From NCBI GenBank assembly GCA_963576725.1, contig OY755244.1, forward strand, positions 35,256,109-35,320,108: a stretch of DNA of 64,000 nt. Direction: 5' to 3'. A program made the position numbers and the translations under genes. The notes beneath the pieces are model-generated. The model was given only the letters and a program-made list of their open reading frames with translations. It was not told where the DNA came from and searched no databases. Each line of letters begins with the position of its first letter. The stretch's first letter is position 1. This document shows, piece after piece, positions 52,118 through 62,871 of the stretch. The stretch comes from Azorinus chamasolen (taxonomy: Eukaryota; Mollusca; Bivalvia; Cardiida; Solecurtidae).

Positions 52118-52605
52118 ATATATTCATATGTAACGATTGGTTTTATTATTAATTTTTTCAGATGTGTTTAAAGTTCGCATATGACGGGAAATTGATTCTA
52201 TGCAAGTTCACGAAAACCTGTGGTCGGCTCATAAAAAATTAAATAAATTGTCTCAAAGTTCAAAATCGGACAATACAGTGAAATCTTAGAATCTTTAGAT
52301 TCTAAATATACAGTTTAATCTATTTTGCAATTAGTATAAGAAATTATGATTTTCTACCTCTTCCTGACACAGATTATACTTTGGCATTGTATTAGTCAAC
52401 TTTATATTTCTTCGGAATCAAAGTTTAATTATGTTATTTATGGCATTTCATATGCTCATAAGTTGAGTGGTCATAAAGACCCATGTCTTTCTCATTTGGT
52501 CAAAATGTTAGAGAAGGTTTACTGAGGTAAGTAGGGAAAGTTCGTAAATCTAAGAAACCATTCACAAAGGAAAATATTGTTCAGTTAGTAAATACTTTTT
52601 GGTAT
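52118..52605. other. Unassigned AT-rich sequence
   Basis: No feature recognised. Confidence 0.5.
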
Positions 52606-52612
52606 TAACAAT

Positions 52613-52670
52613 ACAATAACAACAACAACAATAATAATGATAATAATAATAATAATAATAATAATAATGG
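52613..52670 (+). repeat. (AAC)n/(AAT)n microsatellite
   Basis: caataacaacaacaacaata followed by (AAT)n. Confidence 0.93.
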
Positions 52671-52689
52671 ATAACAATGACTGCTTGCT

Positions 52690-52836
52690 GAATAGATCTG
52701 ACCAATTAAAAGCTTGAGAACTTAAATCTGACCAATCAAAAGCTTGAGACCCTGAGTCGCATTTGCAAACAGTTTGGGCCAAGAGCAGACACTGAGTTAC
52801 TCGGCGTCTCATCATAATCCAATGATCCAAGATGTA
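52690..52836. mobile_element. PAL-K fragment joined to TTAA-4 core
   Basis: agatctgaccaattaaaagc ttgagaac twice (52695-52755), then gcaaacagtttgggccaagagc agacactgagttactcggc gtctcatc. Confidence 0.65.
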
Positions 52837-52837
52837 T

Positions 52838-53093
52838 AGCCATTTCCCTGTTATATACTGATTCCAAATTATTTCAATCCCAATTGAATATTCATGGACA
52901 AAAAATAGTTATCATGAAATATGGAAGGCGGAATAATGTAGCCATTTTAGACAGTAAAGAAACCAATCTTTCAAATTCCATTAGCAAACAGAGCAGACCC
53001 TGATCAGACAGCCCCTGTAGGAGCCGTCTGATCTGGGTTTACTCTGTTTGCAAACGCTTGAAAAAAACGTGTATATGAGGAAAATGATTAATA
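52838..53093 (+). mobile_element. TTAA-2 MITE
   Basis: tagccatttccctgttatat to atgaggaaaatgaTTAA. The core is agcagaccctgatcagacag - cccctgtaggag - ccgtctgatctgggtttac. Confidence 0.88.
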
Positions 53094-53094
53094 A

Positions 53095-53188
53095 TGAATA
53101 GTTTCTCAAAGTTTTGATAGGTTTAATTCAAAATTGCACCTGATTCAAATTTGAACATACCCTCTTTTACAGCGGGGTTGATAATAAA
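53095..53188. mobile_element. TTAA-4 flank fragment
   Basis: gaatagtttctcaaagttttg, attgcacctgattcaaatttg aac, tttacagcggggttgataa: the right flank of TTAA-4 without its hairpin. Confidence 0.6.
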
Positions 53189-53190
53189 GA

Positions 53191-53398
53191 TACAGTAAAA
53201 CCTCTCTATAACGGCCACTAAATTACATAAAGTATTTTGTGTTAAAGGCAGGTGGCTGCTTAAAGCAAGGTGAAAGTAAAACAGAACGCTCCTATAGGAG
53301 CGTTCTGTTTTACTTTCACCTTGCTTTAAGCAGCCACCTGCCCTAAATACCGACTAATTAACACAATTTAGTAGCCGTTATAGAGAGGTGTTACTGTA
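53191..53398. mobile_element. TA-1 MITE, complete, reference-quality copy
   Basis: TA-CAGTAAAACCTCTCTATAAC to GTTATAGAGAGGTGTTACTG-TA, 208 bp. The central part from ggcaggtggctgcttaaag to ctttaagcagccacctgcc is a perfect palindrome of about 100 bp. Confidence 0.95.
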
Positions 53399-53599
53399 CT
53401 ATTCATCGTGTGTTCAGTCCAACGAAGTTTCGTGAGACGGTACCTTGGCTATTCATGTGATGTGATCGAGACACACAACTCGTAGGGGAACGACCAATCG
53501 TAACTAATCGGTATTTTCCGACAAGATTGGAAACAGTACCTCTGCATTAGTTCTATAATGCATCCATTCGACTTTTGTGTTTTCTTTCGGTAAAGTAAA

Positions 53600-53895
53600 T
53601 GCACGAGTCATGCAGGGAACACCACATACATTTAACACACAATCACCCGAACAGCACAATGACTAAAAAAGGAATAGAAAATGTACGTGTCTATCAAAAG
53701 ACAAAAAGAGACGCACAAAAACATAACAAACAAAAACCTGGGAGAAGATGGAAGTACCGCCTTGGAACAGTCAGTGACAAGTGTGACTAGACCAGTTTAG
53801 GGGCACCCAACCTCACTCATTGCCACCCTAAAAGACAGTGTAAATAGATATATCCCCTCTCCGACTAATTTACAAGATCGCAGTATCTGTTGTTC
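53600..53895 (-). mobile_element. Retroelement 3' region, isolated copy
   Basis: Reverse complement matches 9680-10000: attagtcggagaggggatat, gtcttttagggtggcaatga, tgctgttcgggtgattgtg, tatgtggtgttccctgcatg. No RT sequence accompanies it, so this is a 5'-truncated or partial copy. Confidence 0.75.
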
Positions 53896-53961
53896 AAATT
53901 TATTGCCTGCGATAATTATTCATCATGATTGACAACATCGACGCCGAGCCAATTTCCCAGG

Positions 53962-54208
53962 TTTTACCCTTTCTCTGTTTAATATTTATTCAAGATAATA
54001 TCGCCTCATTAATATTCATGGACGGACTCAATACAACGGAACATTGATTTTTTTCACCAAGGCAGAAACTGTAAAGCCAGGTCTTTAAAATTCCATAAGC
54101 AAACAGAGCAGACTCTGATCAGACGGCTCCTATAGGAGCCGTCTGATCTGGGTCTACTCTGTTTCCAAATGTGGAAAAATGCGTTTATAAGGGGTGGGTG
54201 GGGGTTTG
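53962..54208 (+). mobile_element. TTAA-2 MITE
   Basis: ttttaccctttctctgtttaa to tttataaggggtgggtggggg. The core agcagactctgatcagacgg - ctcctataggag - ccgtctgatctgggtctac is intact. Confidence 0.87.
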
Positions 54209-54209
54209 A

Positions 54210-54394
54210 CTCTTTCGTCGCCGAAATGCGACTCACAGAGTTTACCGCGATAAGCGAATCTGTGATTAACTTTGAAAAACAGTTTGGATCCAGATGAGAT
54301 GCTGAGTAATTGGGTGTCCCATCTAGGTTCAAACTGATGACACACTCGGCGACATTCTTTACAGACGACAATTATCTGGAGCGTACAGTGTTAA
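54210..54394. mobile_element. TTAA-4-like MITE with TTAA-3-like ends
   Basis: ctctttcgtcgccgaaatgcg left, cagttggatcc-type arms (aaacagtttggatccagatg / catctaggttcaaactg), apex gctgagtaattgggtg, then gcgacattctttacagacgac aattatctgg and gtacagtgTTAA. Confidence 0.68.
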
Positions 54395-54637
54395 CCCTTT
54401 CACCGCCAATGTCGCATAAATGCGCCACGACGAATAGTGCAGTCCCAGATCAGACGCCGCCTTTTCAAGGCGGCGTCTGATTAGGGACTTCACTTTTTGT
54501 CTCAAACTCTATTTCTATATCTGTGCTTTATTCATTTGAATTGTGCATTTATTTATCTTATTTCACTTATTTTACCGAATGATTTAACAAAATTGGACTG
54601 CAGACGACAATTAGAAATTTGGCGCAAAAAATATTAA
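54391..54637 (-). mobile_element. TTAA-3 MITE, complete
   Basis: TTAACCCTTTCACCGCCAAT to TTTGGCGCAAAAAATATTAA. Hairpin agtcccagatcagacgccgcc - ttttcaa - ggcggcgtctgattagggact. Confidence 0.93.
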
Positions 54638-54639
54638 AC

Positions 54640-55078
54640 AATCTTATATTTCAACGTGTCTTACTAGTTGCTCAAAATTACATTTAATTCACTATTCCTA
54701 ATTCTGTGACGTTGTGTTGAAAGCAGTTCGTCAAAATGGCGGCCTCCGTGTTGTTTTCGATGGGAATTACGCAGAAATCCCCGAGGTGTTCGGATTAGGT
54801 AGCGGTTCGTACTGTGATAGTTATATCTGGGTGACCGGGTACCAGTTACTGGCTTTTCGTGACATGTGTCCATTTCAAGTTTCCACAAATCAGGCTTCGT
54901 CATGGTGATACGGAAGTACACAAAAACATTTCTTTTAATTACCGTATATCTAATTTAAAGGAGGATGTATTAATAATTAATCGCCACCATAAGTATTTCG
55001 TCACGATATATTCAAATTGTGTGGCCCGTTTGTTACGGTTGATTGAATATCCAGATCATCCAAGATGCGTTACCTATA
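54640..55078. other. Non-MITE interval with open frames, coding status unclear
   Basis: Plus: ATGGCGGCC in fair start context (cgtcaaaATGGCGG, 54735) gives a 20-codon frame (MAASVLFSMGITQKSPRCSD). A second frame at 54859-55083 (74 codons) reads TEVHKNISFNYRISNLKEDV before a stop at the next TTAA. Minus: an 85-codon frame at 54664-54921. None is recognised; the composition of 54700-54910 is GC-richer than its surroundings. Confidence 0.3.
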
Positions 55079-55079
55079 T

Positions 55080-55328
55080 TTAACCTTTCGCTTGCTATTC
55101 ACGTCAATATACCTACCTGTAAATAGTGAAGACCCAGATGAGACAGCTCCTGCAGGAGCTGTCTCATCAGGGTCTGCACTATTTACAAATTGATTGTGCA
55201 ACCAGTGCACTCCACAGCAGTGATTGCACAGCGAAATACTTGTACACAGTGAATATATATGTAATTATACAACAGGGCATGGGTAAAGAAGGAGAAATGT
55301 GTTTTAAAATTCAGCAAGAGAAGGGTTA
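55080..55328. mobile_element. TTAA-5 MITE, complete
   Basis: TTAACCTTTCGCTTGC to GCAAGAGAAGGGTTAA inverted ends. Hairpin gtaaatagtgaagacccagatgagac - agctcctgcaggagct - gtctcatcagggtctgcactatttac. Related in its core to TTAA-2 and TTAA-4 but with its own flanks. Confidence 0.87.
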
Positions 55329-55329
55329 A

Positions 55330-55455
55330 CCCTTATCATGATAAGCATGGCATGACTGGTATTAAATAAAACAGTTTGGATCCAAACGAGGCACGAGCAT
55401 GTCGTCTCATCACAATCAAAGCTGCTTGATACTCAGGGAATAGTTCTTCTCGCTT
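55330..55455. mobile_element. TTAA-4-like fragment
   Basis: acagtttggatccaaacgagg - cacgagcatg - tcgtctcatcacaatcaaagc, then actcagggaatagttcttctc. Confidence 0.62.
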
Positions 55456-55459
55456 CTCA

Positions 55460-55910
55460 GACGTGCTAGATAAGCTGAGTTACTAAAAATAGCCGTACTA
55501 GAAATCCTTATCTGGAACACCCCTTGTATGGTGTATTCATACGCGCGATTGGGTAAAATCAATACAAGGGAAGTAACTCTTACAGAATTAAATCAACATA
55601 TCTATAGGAAACAACTTTATAAATGAAACTTAATATAAATAATTAGCACGAATGTGAAATTATATTTATCATATAAACATTTTAAAAGCCTATTTAATTA
55701 ACCGAAGACGTTGTTTTGTAATCACTCAGTCATTTATATTTTACGCCAAAACTTACCGTTTGTGGTTGTCATAACAAATGACGTCATATGGTGTCACGCT
55801 TTTATGCTGCGGTTTGTTGCTATTAGATACGGAAGTCGTGATACGCAATGTAAAGTAGTACTTCACAAAACCCGTTAATTTACTTGGTTTAAGGGCGTAA
55901 GAGCGAGAAA
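55460..55910. other. Unassigned sequence
   Basis: No feature recognised. Confidence 0.5.
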
Positions 55911-55914
55911 AAAA

Positions 55915-56062
55915 AATCAAGCATGGGGTTTGTTAAAGCCGGGAGTTTCTATACCCTCGGTTGGTCTGTTCCTGTCGGAAACTCGCTAAAGCTCGTTTCC
56001 GACTGGTACAGACCAACCTCGGGTATAGAAACCCCCGTCTTTAACAAAACCCATGCTTGATT
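55915..56062. repeat. PAL-O, 148-bp near-perfect palindrome
   Basis: Arms of about 73 nt: aatcaagcatggggtttgtt, gtttctatacccycggttggtctgt, tcggaaactcgct, and the mirror agctcgtttccga ... cccatgcttgatt, with roughly nine mismatches by eye. It shares no sequence with the other palindromes here and has no recognisable TTAA or TA frame. Confidence 0.85.
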
Positions 56063-56099
56063 CTATTACTCTCTATGCTTTTACAGTAGGAAACAAAGC

Positions 56100-56262
56100 G
56101 GAAAAAACTATGTCTGCTATAGGCTGGAACTGACACCATTTTAATTATCATTTGACCCAGCTTTTGAGATACTGTTCGCCGAGTATCAAGCAGCTTCGAT
56201 TCTAGTGAGACGTCAAAATTACCCGGCGTCTCATCGGGATCCACACTGTTTACAAATGCGAC
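56100..56262. mobile_element. TTAA-4 MITE, diverged
   Basis: ttttgagatactgttcgccga, caagcagcttcgattctagtg - agacgtcaaaattacccggcgtct - catcgggatccacactgttt, acaaatgcgact. Confidence 0.68.
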
Positions 56263-56264
56263 TC

Positions 56265-56465
56265 ATTACCTCATATGCTATTTTTAGACCCAACCTCTGA
56301 ATAAATCTACCAAAAAGGAGCAATTACTAGGGAAAAGGAAAAATTTAGAATAGTGTAGTTTTGAAAACATTGTGATAAAAAGAGCATTTGATATTTATCA
56401 CAATGGCTTCAAAAAGTGACTTTTACAGAGGCGTCAAAGGGCGTCAATATGCGGGAATGGGTTAA
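56265..56465 (-). mobile_element. TTAA-1 MITE, apex shortened
   Basis: ctcattacctcatatgctat to gcgggaatgggTTAA; the hairpin is reduced to agagcatttgatatttatcac. Confidence 0.83.
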
Positions 56466-56625
56466 GCACATCCGATTCGATCAGGTGTTTTGGAAAAAAA
56501 ACCTATTGGCCTAATATCAAACAGCTTGGATCCTAAAGAGACGCCGAGTTCCTTGGGTCTTCATCAGGATCCAGGCTGTTTGCAAATAAGAAACAGGTCT
56601 TGGTTGGCGGGATATGGCTAAATAA
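56466..56625. mobile_element. TTAA-4 MITE
   Basis: ccgattcgatcaggtgttttgg, caaacagcttggatcctaaag - agacgccgagttccttgggtct - tcatcaggatccaggctgtttgc, ttggcgggatatggctaaa. Confidence 0.75.
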
Positions 56626-56694
56626 ACTTGCACGTGGCATTTCCTTACTTCTGTTCTATTTATGCATTGAAGCAAACTATTGTTCTAATTTCAG

Positions 56695-59600
56695 ACCTTT
56701 AGGTTATCGAATAACCGGATAGCTTTAGTGGTAATACTCATACTAATTAATAGTATGTCATCAACTTCGACAACTACAACAACATCAACAACCACAACGC
56801 CAACTACTACCACAACGCCAACCACTACCACAATGACAACTACCACCACAGCGCCAAGTACCACCACAACACCAACTACTACCACAGCGCCTACAACCAC
56901 AACAACGCCAATTACCACCACAACACCAACTACAACTACAGTGCCAACTACGACCACAACCCCAGCTACCACTACTACACCGACTACGTCAATGTCAACC
57001 ACTACCACAACGCCAACTACCTCTACTACGCCGACTACCACGACAGTGGTATCTACCACCACAGCAGCAGCTACTACTACAACAGCAACAACAACTCCAA
57101 CTACTACCACAACAGCAACTACCACCACAGCGCCAACTACCACCACAATGCCAACTACAACAGCAACTACAACCACAACGCCAACTACTACAACAGCGAC
57201 TACAACCACGGCGCCAACTACCACAACAGCAACTACCACCACATCACCAACTACATCTACAACAGCAACTACCACCACAGCTCCAACTACTACTACTACA
57301 GCAACTACCACTACAGCGCCAACTACCACCACAACACCAACTACTACTACAACAGCAACTACCACCACATCGCCAACAACCACCACGGCACCAACTACCA
57401 CCACAGCACCAACTACAACCACAGCGGCAACTACCACAACAGCATCAACTACCACTACAGCGCCAACTACCACCACATCACCAACTACTACTACAACAGC
57501 AACTACCACCACAGCGCCAACAACCACCACGGCACAAACTACCACCACAACACAAACTTCAACCACAGCGGCAACTACCACAACAGTTCCAACTACAACC
57601 ACAGCGGCAACTACCACCACAACACCGTCTACAACCACAGCGGCAACAACCACCACAACACCAACTACAACACCAACTACTACTACAACAGCAACTACCA
57701 CCACAGCGCCAACAACCACCACGGCACCAACTACCACCACAGCACCAACTACAACCACAGCGGCAACTACCACAACAGCATCAACTACCACTACAGCGCC
57801 AACTACCACCACAACACCAACTACTACTATAACAGCAACTACCACCACAGCGCCAACAACCACCACGGCACAAACTACCACCACAGCACAAACAACCACA
57901 GCGGCAACTACTACAACAGTTCCAACAACAACCACAGCGACAACTACCACCACAACACCGTCTACAACCACAGCGGCAACAACCACCACAGCACCAACTA
58001 CAACTACAACACCAACTACTACTACAACAGCAACTACCACCACAGCGCCAACAACCACCACGGCACCAACTACCACCACAGCACCAACTACAACCACAGC
58101 GGCAACTACCACAGCAGCATCAACTACCACTACAGCGCCAACTACCACCACAACACCAACTACTACTATAACAGCAACTACCACCACAGCGCCAACAACC
58201 ACCACGGCACAAACTACCACCACAGCACAAACAACCACAGCGGCAACTACTACAACAGTTCCAACAACAACCACAGCGACAACTACCAGCACAACACCGT
58301 CTACAACCACAGCGGCAACAACCACCACAGCACCAACTACAATTACAACACCAACTACAACCACAGCATCAACTACCACAACAGCGGCAACTACCACCAC
58401 AGCGCAAACTACTATCACATCATCAACTACAATCACAACACCATCTACAACCACAACACCAACTACCACCACAGGATCAACTACAACCACAGCGGCAACT
58501 ACCACCACAACACCGTCTACAACCACAGCGGCAACAACCACCACAACACCAACTACAACACCAACTACTACTACAACAGCAACTACCACCACAGCGCCAA
58601 CAACCACCACGGCACCAACTACCACCACAGCACCAACTACAACCACTGCGGCAACTACCACAACAGCATCAACTACCACTACAGCGCCAACTACCACCAC
58701 AACACCAACTACTACTATAACAGCAACTACCACCACAGCGCCAACAACCACCACGGCACAAACTACCACCACAGCACAAACAACCACAGCGGCAACTACT
58801 ACAACAGTTCCAACAACAACCACAGCGACAACTACCACCACAACACCGTCTACAACCACAGCGGCAACAACCACCACAGCACCAACTACAACTACAACAC
58901 CAACTACTACTACAACAGCAACTACCACCACAGCGCCAACAACCACCACGGCACCAACTACCACCACAGCACCAACTACAACCACAGCGGCAACTACCAC
59001 AGCAGCATCAACTACCACTACAGCGCCAACTACCACCACAACACCAACTACTACTATAACAGCAACTACCACCACAGCGCCAACAACCACCACGGCACAA
59101 ACTACCACCACAGCACAAACAACCACAGCGGCAACTACTACAACAGTTCCAACAACAACCACAGCGACAACTACCAGCACAACACCGTCTACAACCACAG
59201 CGGCAACAACCACCACAGCACCAACTACAATTACAACACCAACTACAACCACAGCATCAACTACCACAACAGCGGCAACTACCACCACAGCGCAAACTAC
59301 TATCACATCATCAACTACAATCACAACACCATCTACAACCACAACACCAACTACCACCACAGGATCAACTACAACCACAGCGGCAAGTACCACAACATCA
59401 CCAACTACAACCACAGTACCAACTACAACCACAGCATCAACTACCACAACAGCACCAACTACAACCACAATGGCAACTACCACCACAGCACCAACTACTG
59501 CTACAACAGCAACTACAACCACAGCGCCAACTACCACAACTGTGCCAACTACTACAACAGCAACTACAACCACAGCGCCAACTACCACAACCGCAGCTAC

Positions 59601-62600
59601 CACCACAGCGCCAACTACTACAACAGCAAGTACAACCACAGCGCCAACTACTACAACAGCAACCACAGCGACAACTACTACAACAGCAAGTACCACCACA
59701 GCGCCAACTACTACAACAGCAACTACCACAACAATGCCAACTACTACTACAACAGCAACTACCACCACAACACCAACTACTACTACAGCGCCAACTACCA
59801 CAACTGTGCCAACTACTACAACAGCAACTACAACCACAGCGCCAACTACCACAACAGCAGCTACCACCACAGCGCCAACTACTACAACAGCAACTACAAC
59901 CACAGCGCCAACTACTACAACAGCAACCACAGCGACAACTACTACAACAGCAAGTACCACCACAGCGCCAACTACTACAACAGCAACTACAACCACAGGG
60001 CCAACTACCACAGCAGCAACTACCACCACATCACCAACTACATCTACAACAGCAACTACCACCACAGCTCCAACTACTACTACTACAGCAACTACCACCA
60101 CACCAACTACAACCACAGCATCAACTACCACAACAGCACCAACTACAACCACAATGGCAACTACCACCACAGCACCAACTACTACTACAACAGCAACTAC
60201 AACAATAGCGCCAACTACCACAACAGCAACTACCACAACTGTGCCAACTACTACAACAGCAACTACAACCACAGCGCCAACTACCACAACAGCAACTACC
60301 ACCACAGCGCCAACTACTACACCAGCAACTACAACCACAGCGCCAACTACTACAACAACAACCACAGCGCCAACTACTACAACAGCAAGTACCACCACAG
60401 CGCCAACTACTACAACAGCAACTACAACCACAGGGCCAACTACCACAACAGCAACTACCACCACATCACCAACTACTACTACAACAGCAACTACCACCAC
60501 AGCTCCAACTACTACAACAGCGCCAACTACCACCACATCATCAACTACAACCACAGCATCAACTACCACATTAACACCATATACGACCACAGCATCAACT
60601 ACCACCACAGCGCCAACCACAACCGTAGCACCAACGACCACAACACCCTCTACAACCACAGCAGCAACTACGACCACAACACCCTCTACAACCACAGCAG
60701 CAACTACCACGACAACACCAACTACAACCACAGGACCAACTACAACCACAACGGCAAGTACCACAACATCACCAACTACAACCACAGCAGCAACAACCAC
60801 AGCAGCAGTAACTACAACCACAGCGGCAACTACCACCACAACACCAACTACTACTACAACAGCAACTACCACAACAGCACCAACTACTAGCACAGCGGCA
60901 ACTACCACCACAGCGCCAACTACTACCACAGCAACCACAGCGCCAACTACTACTACGACAGCAACCACCACCACAGCGCCAACTACTACAACAGCAACAA
61001 CCACAGCGCCAACTACTACTACAACAGCAACTACAACCACAGCGCCAACAACTTCTACAACACCAACTACCACAACAATGCCAACTACTACTACAACAGC
61101 AACTACCACCACAACACCAACTACTACTACAGCAGCAACTACCACAACAATGCCAATTACTACTACAACAGCAACTTCAACCACAGCGCCAACTACAACA
61201 ACTACAACCACAGCACCAACTACCACCACATCTGCAACCACCACTACAACACCAACTACCACCACAACGCCAACTACCACCACAGCGCCAACAACCACCA
61301 CGGCACCAACTACAACCACAGCGCCAACTACCACCACAGCCGCAACTACCACCACAGCGCCAACTACCACCACAGCCGCAACTACCACCACAGTGTCAAC
61401 ACCAACCACCACAGCAACGTTAACAACCACAACACCAACAACCACAACATCGCCAACAACCACAACAACTCCAACGACAGCTACAACGCCAACTACAACC
61501 ACAGCATCAACAACCACAACAGCAACTACCACCACAGCATCAACTACCACCACAGTGCCAACTACCACCACAACATCAACTACAACCACAGCAGCAACTA
61601 CCACAACAACACCAACTACGACCACAACACCATCTACAACCACAGCACCAACTACCACCACAGCACCAACTACCACCACAGCACCAACTACAACCACAAC
61701 ACCAGCTACGACCACAACACCATCTACAACCACAGCAGCAACTACCACAACAACGCCAACTACAAGCTCAGCGGCAACTACAACCACAGGACCAACTACA
61801 ACCACAACGGCAAGTACCACAACATCATCAACCACAACTACAGCTGCAACAACCACAACGGCACCGACTACAACAACAGCGGCAACTACCACAACAGCAC
61901 CAACTACAACCACAATACCAACTACTACTACAACAGCAACTACCACAACAACACCAACTACATCCACGGTGGCAACTACCACCACAGCACCAACTACTAC
62001 TACAACAGCAACTACAACCACATCACCAACTACTACTACAACAGCAACTACATCCACAGCGCCAACTACTACAACAGCAACTACCACCACAGTACCAACT
62101 ACCACAACAGCAACTACAACCACAGCGCCAACTACCACGACAGCAGCCACCACCACAGCGCCAACTACCACGACAGCAACCACCACCACAGCGCCAACTA
62201 CCACAACAGCAACTACCACCACAGCGCCAACTACTTCTACAACAGCAACTACCACCACAGTGCCAACTACTACTACAACAGCAACTACAACCACAGCGCC
62301 AACTACTACAGCAGCAACTACCACCACAGCACCAACTACCACCACAGCTGCAACTACCACTACAGCACCAACTACCACCACAACGCCAACTACTACTACA
62401 ACAGCAACTACCACCACAGCATCAACTACCACCACAACGCCAACTACTACTACAACAGCAACTACCACCACAGCACCAACTACTACTACAACAGCAACTA
62501 CTACCACAGCACCAACAACCACAACAACGCCAACAACCACAACAACGCCAATAACCACAACAACTCCAACAACCACAACAACGCCAACAACCACAACAAC

Positions 62601-62674
62601 GCCAACAACCACAATAACGTCAACGACAGCTACAACGCCAACGACCCCCACTACAACATCGACTACACCGACTG
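56695..62674 (+). CDS. Giant threonine-rich mucin-like exon (partial gene)
   Basis: An open frame of close to 2,000 codons, nearly all Thr with Ala, Pro and a little Ser, Val, Gln, Ile, Met, Gly. The basic unit is TTTTAP or TTTTTA. There is no cysteine, so no disulphide domain. The frame is open from an acceptor-like TTCTAATTTCAG (AG at 56693-56694) to a strong donor (ACTG|GTAAGT, intron from 62675, phase 1). The true acceptor is uncertain: 56728 would give phase 1 and make the exon symmetric. I chose no ATG as a start; the first ATG in frame (56755) lies just before the repeats and could only be a start in a single-exon reading. Such tracts in animals are dense O-glycosylation domains of secreted or membrane mucins and of some shell or byssal matrix proteins, which is an inference here. 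Thr codons vary among ACT, ACC, ACA and ACG while the amino acids are kept, which argues for coding. Signal peptide and terminal domains must lie on other exons. Confidence 0.8.
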
Positions 62675-62870
62675 GTAAGTTTGAATTAATACTTCCATCC
62701 TTTGCAGGTGCTTTTACCATTGTCATTGCTGATCGGTCTGATATTGTAGTAGTGAATAGCAAAAATAGTCATTCCCACAGCATTTTATACTCTCAACAAT
62801 GTTCTCGTGTCAGCCTTATTTCACAACATGAATCGATACAAAACTTTGTTTCTTCTAAAACATAGTGCGG
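62675..62870 (+). other. Start of the intron after the mucin-like exon
   Basis: Begins GTAAGTTTG. Composition and codon pattern change abruptly at the donor, and the frame that continues to 62865 has no Thr bias. An acceptor-like tttgcag at 62701-62707 is too close (33 bp) to be used with this donor. Confidence 0.65.
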
Positions 62871-62871
62871 T

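Noticed and set aside
56691..62762. A 2,023-codon Val/Gly/Ala-rich open frame on the minus strand
   Set aside because: It is the complement of the ACN-rich Thr tract: ACN/GCN/CCN codons give GTN, GGN and GCN-type codons without stops in that frame. The donor site, the codon-position variation and the expected mucin composition favour the plus strand.
62675..62865. Continuation of the mucin frame to its stop at 62865 as coding
   Set aside because: The Thr bias stops at a consensus donor and the remaining codons look like random sequence.
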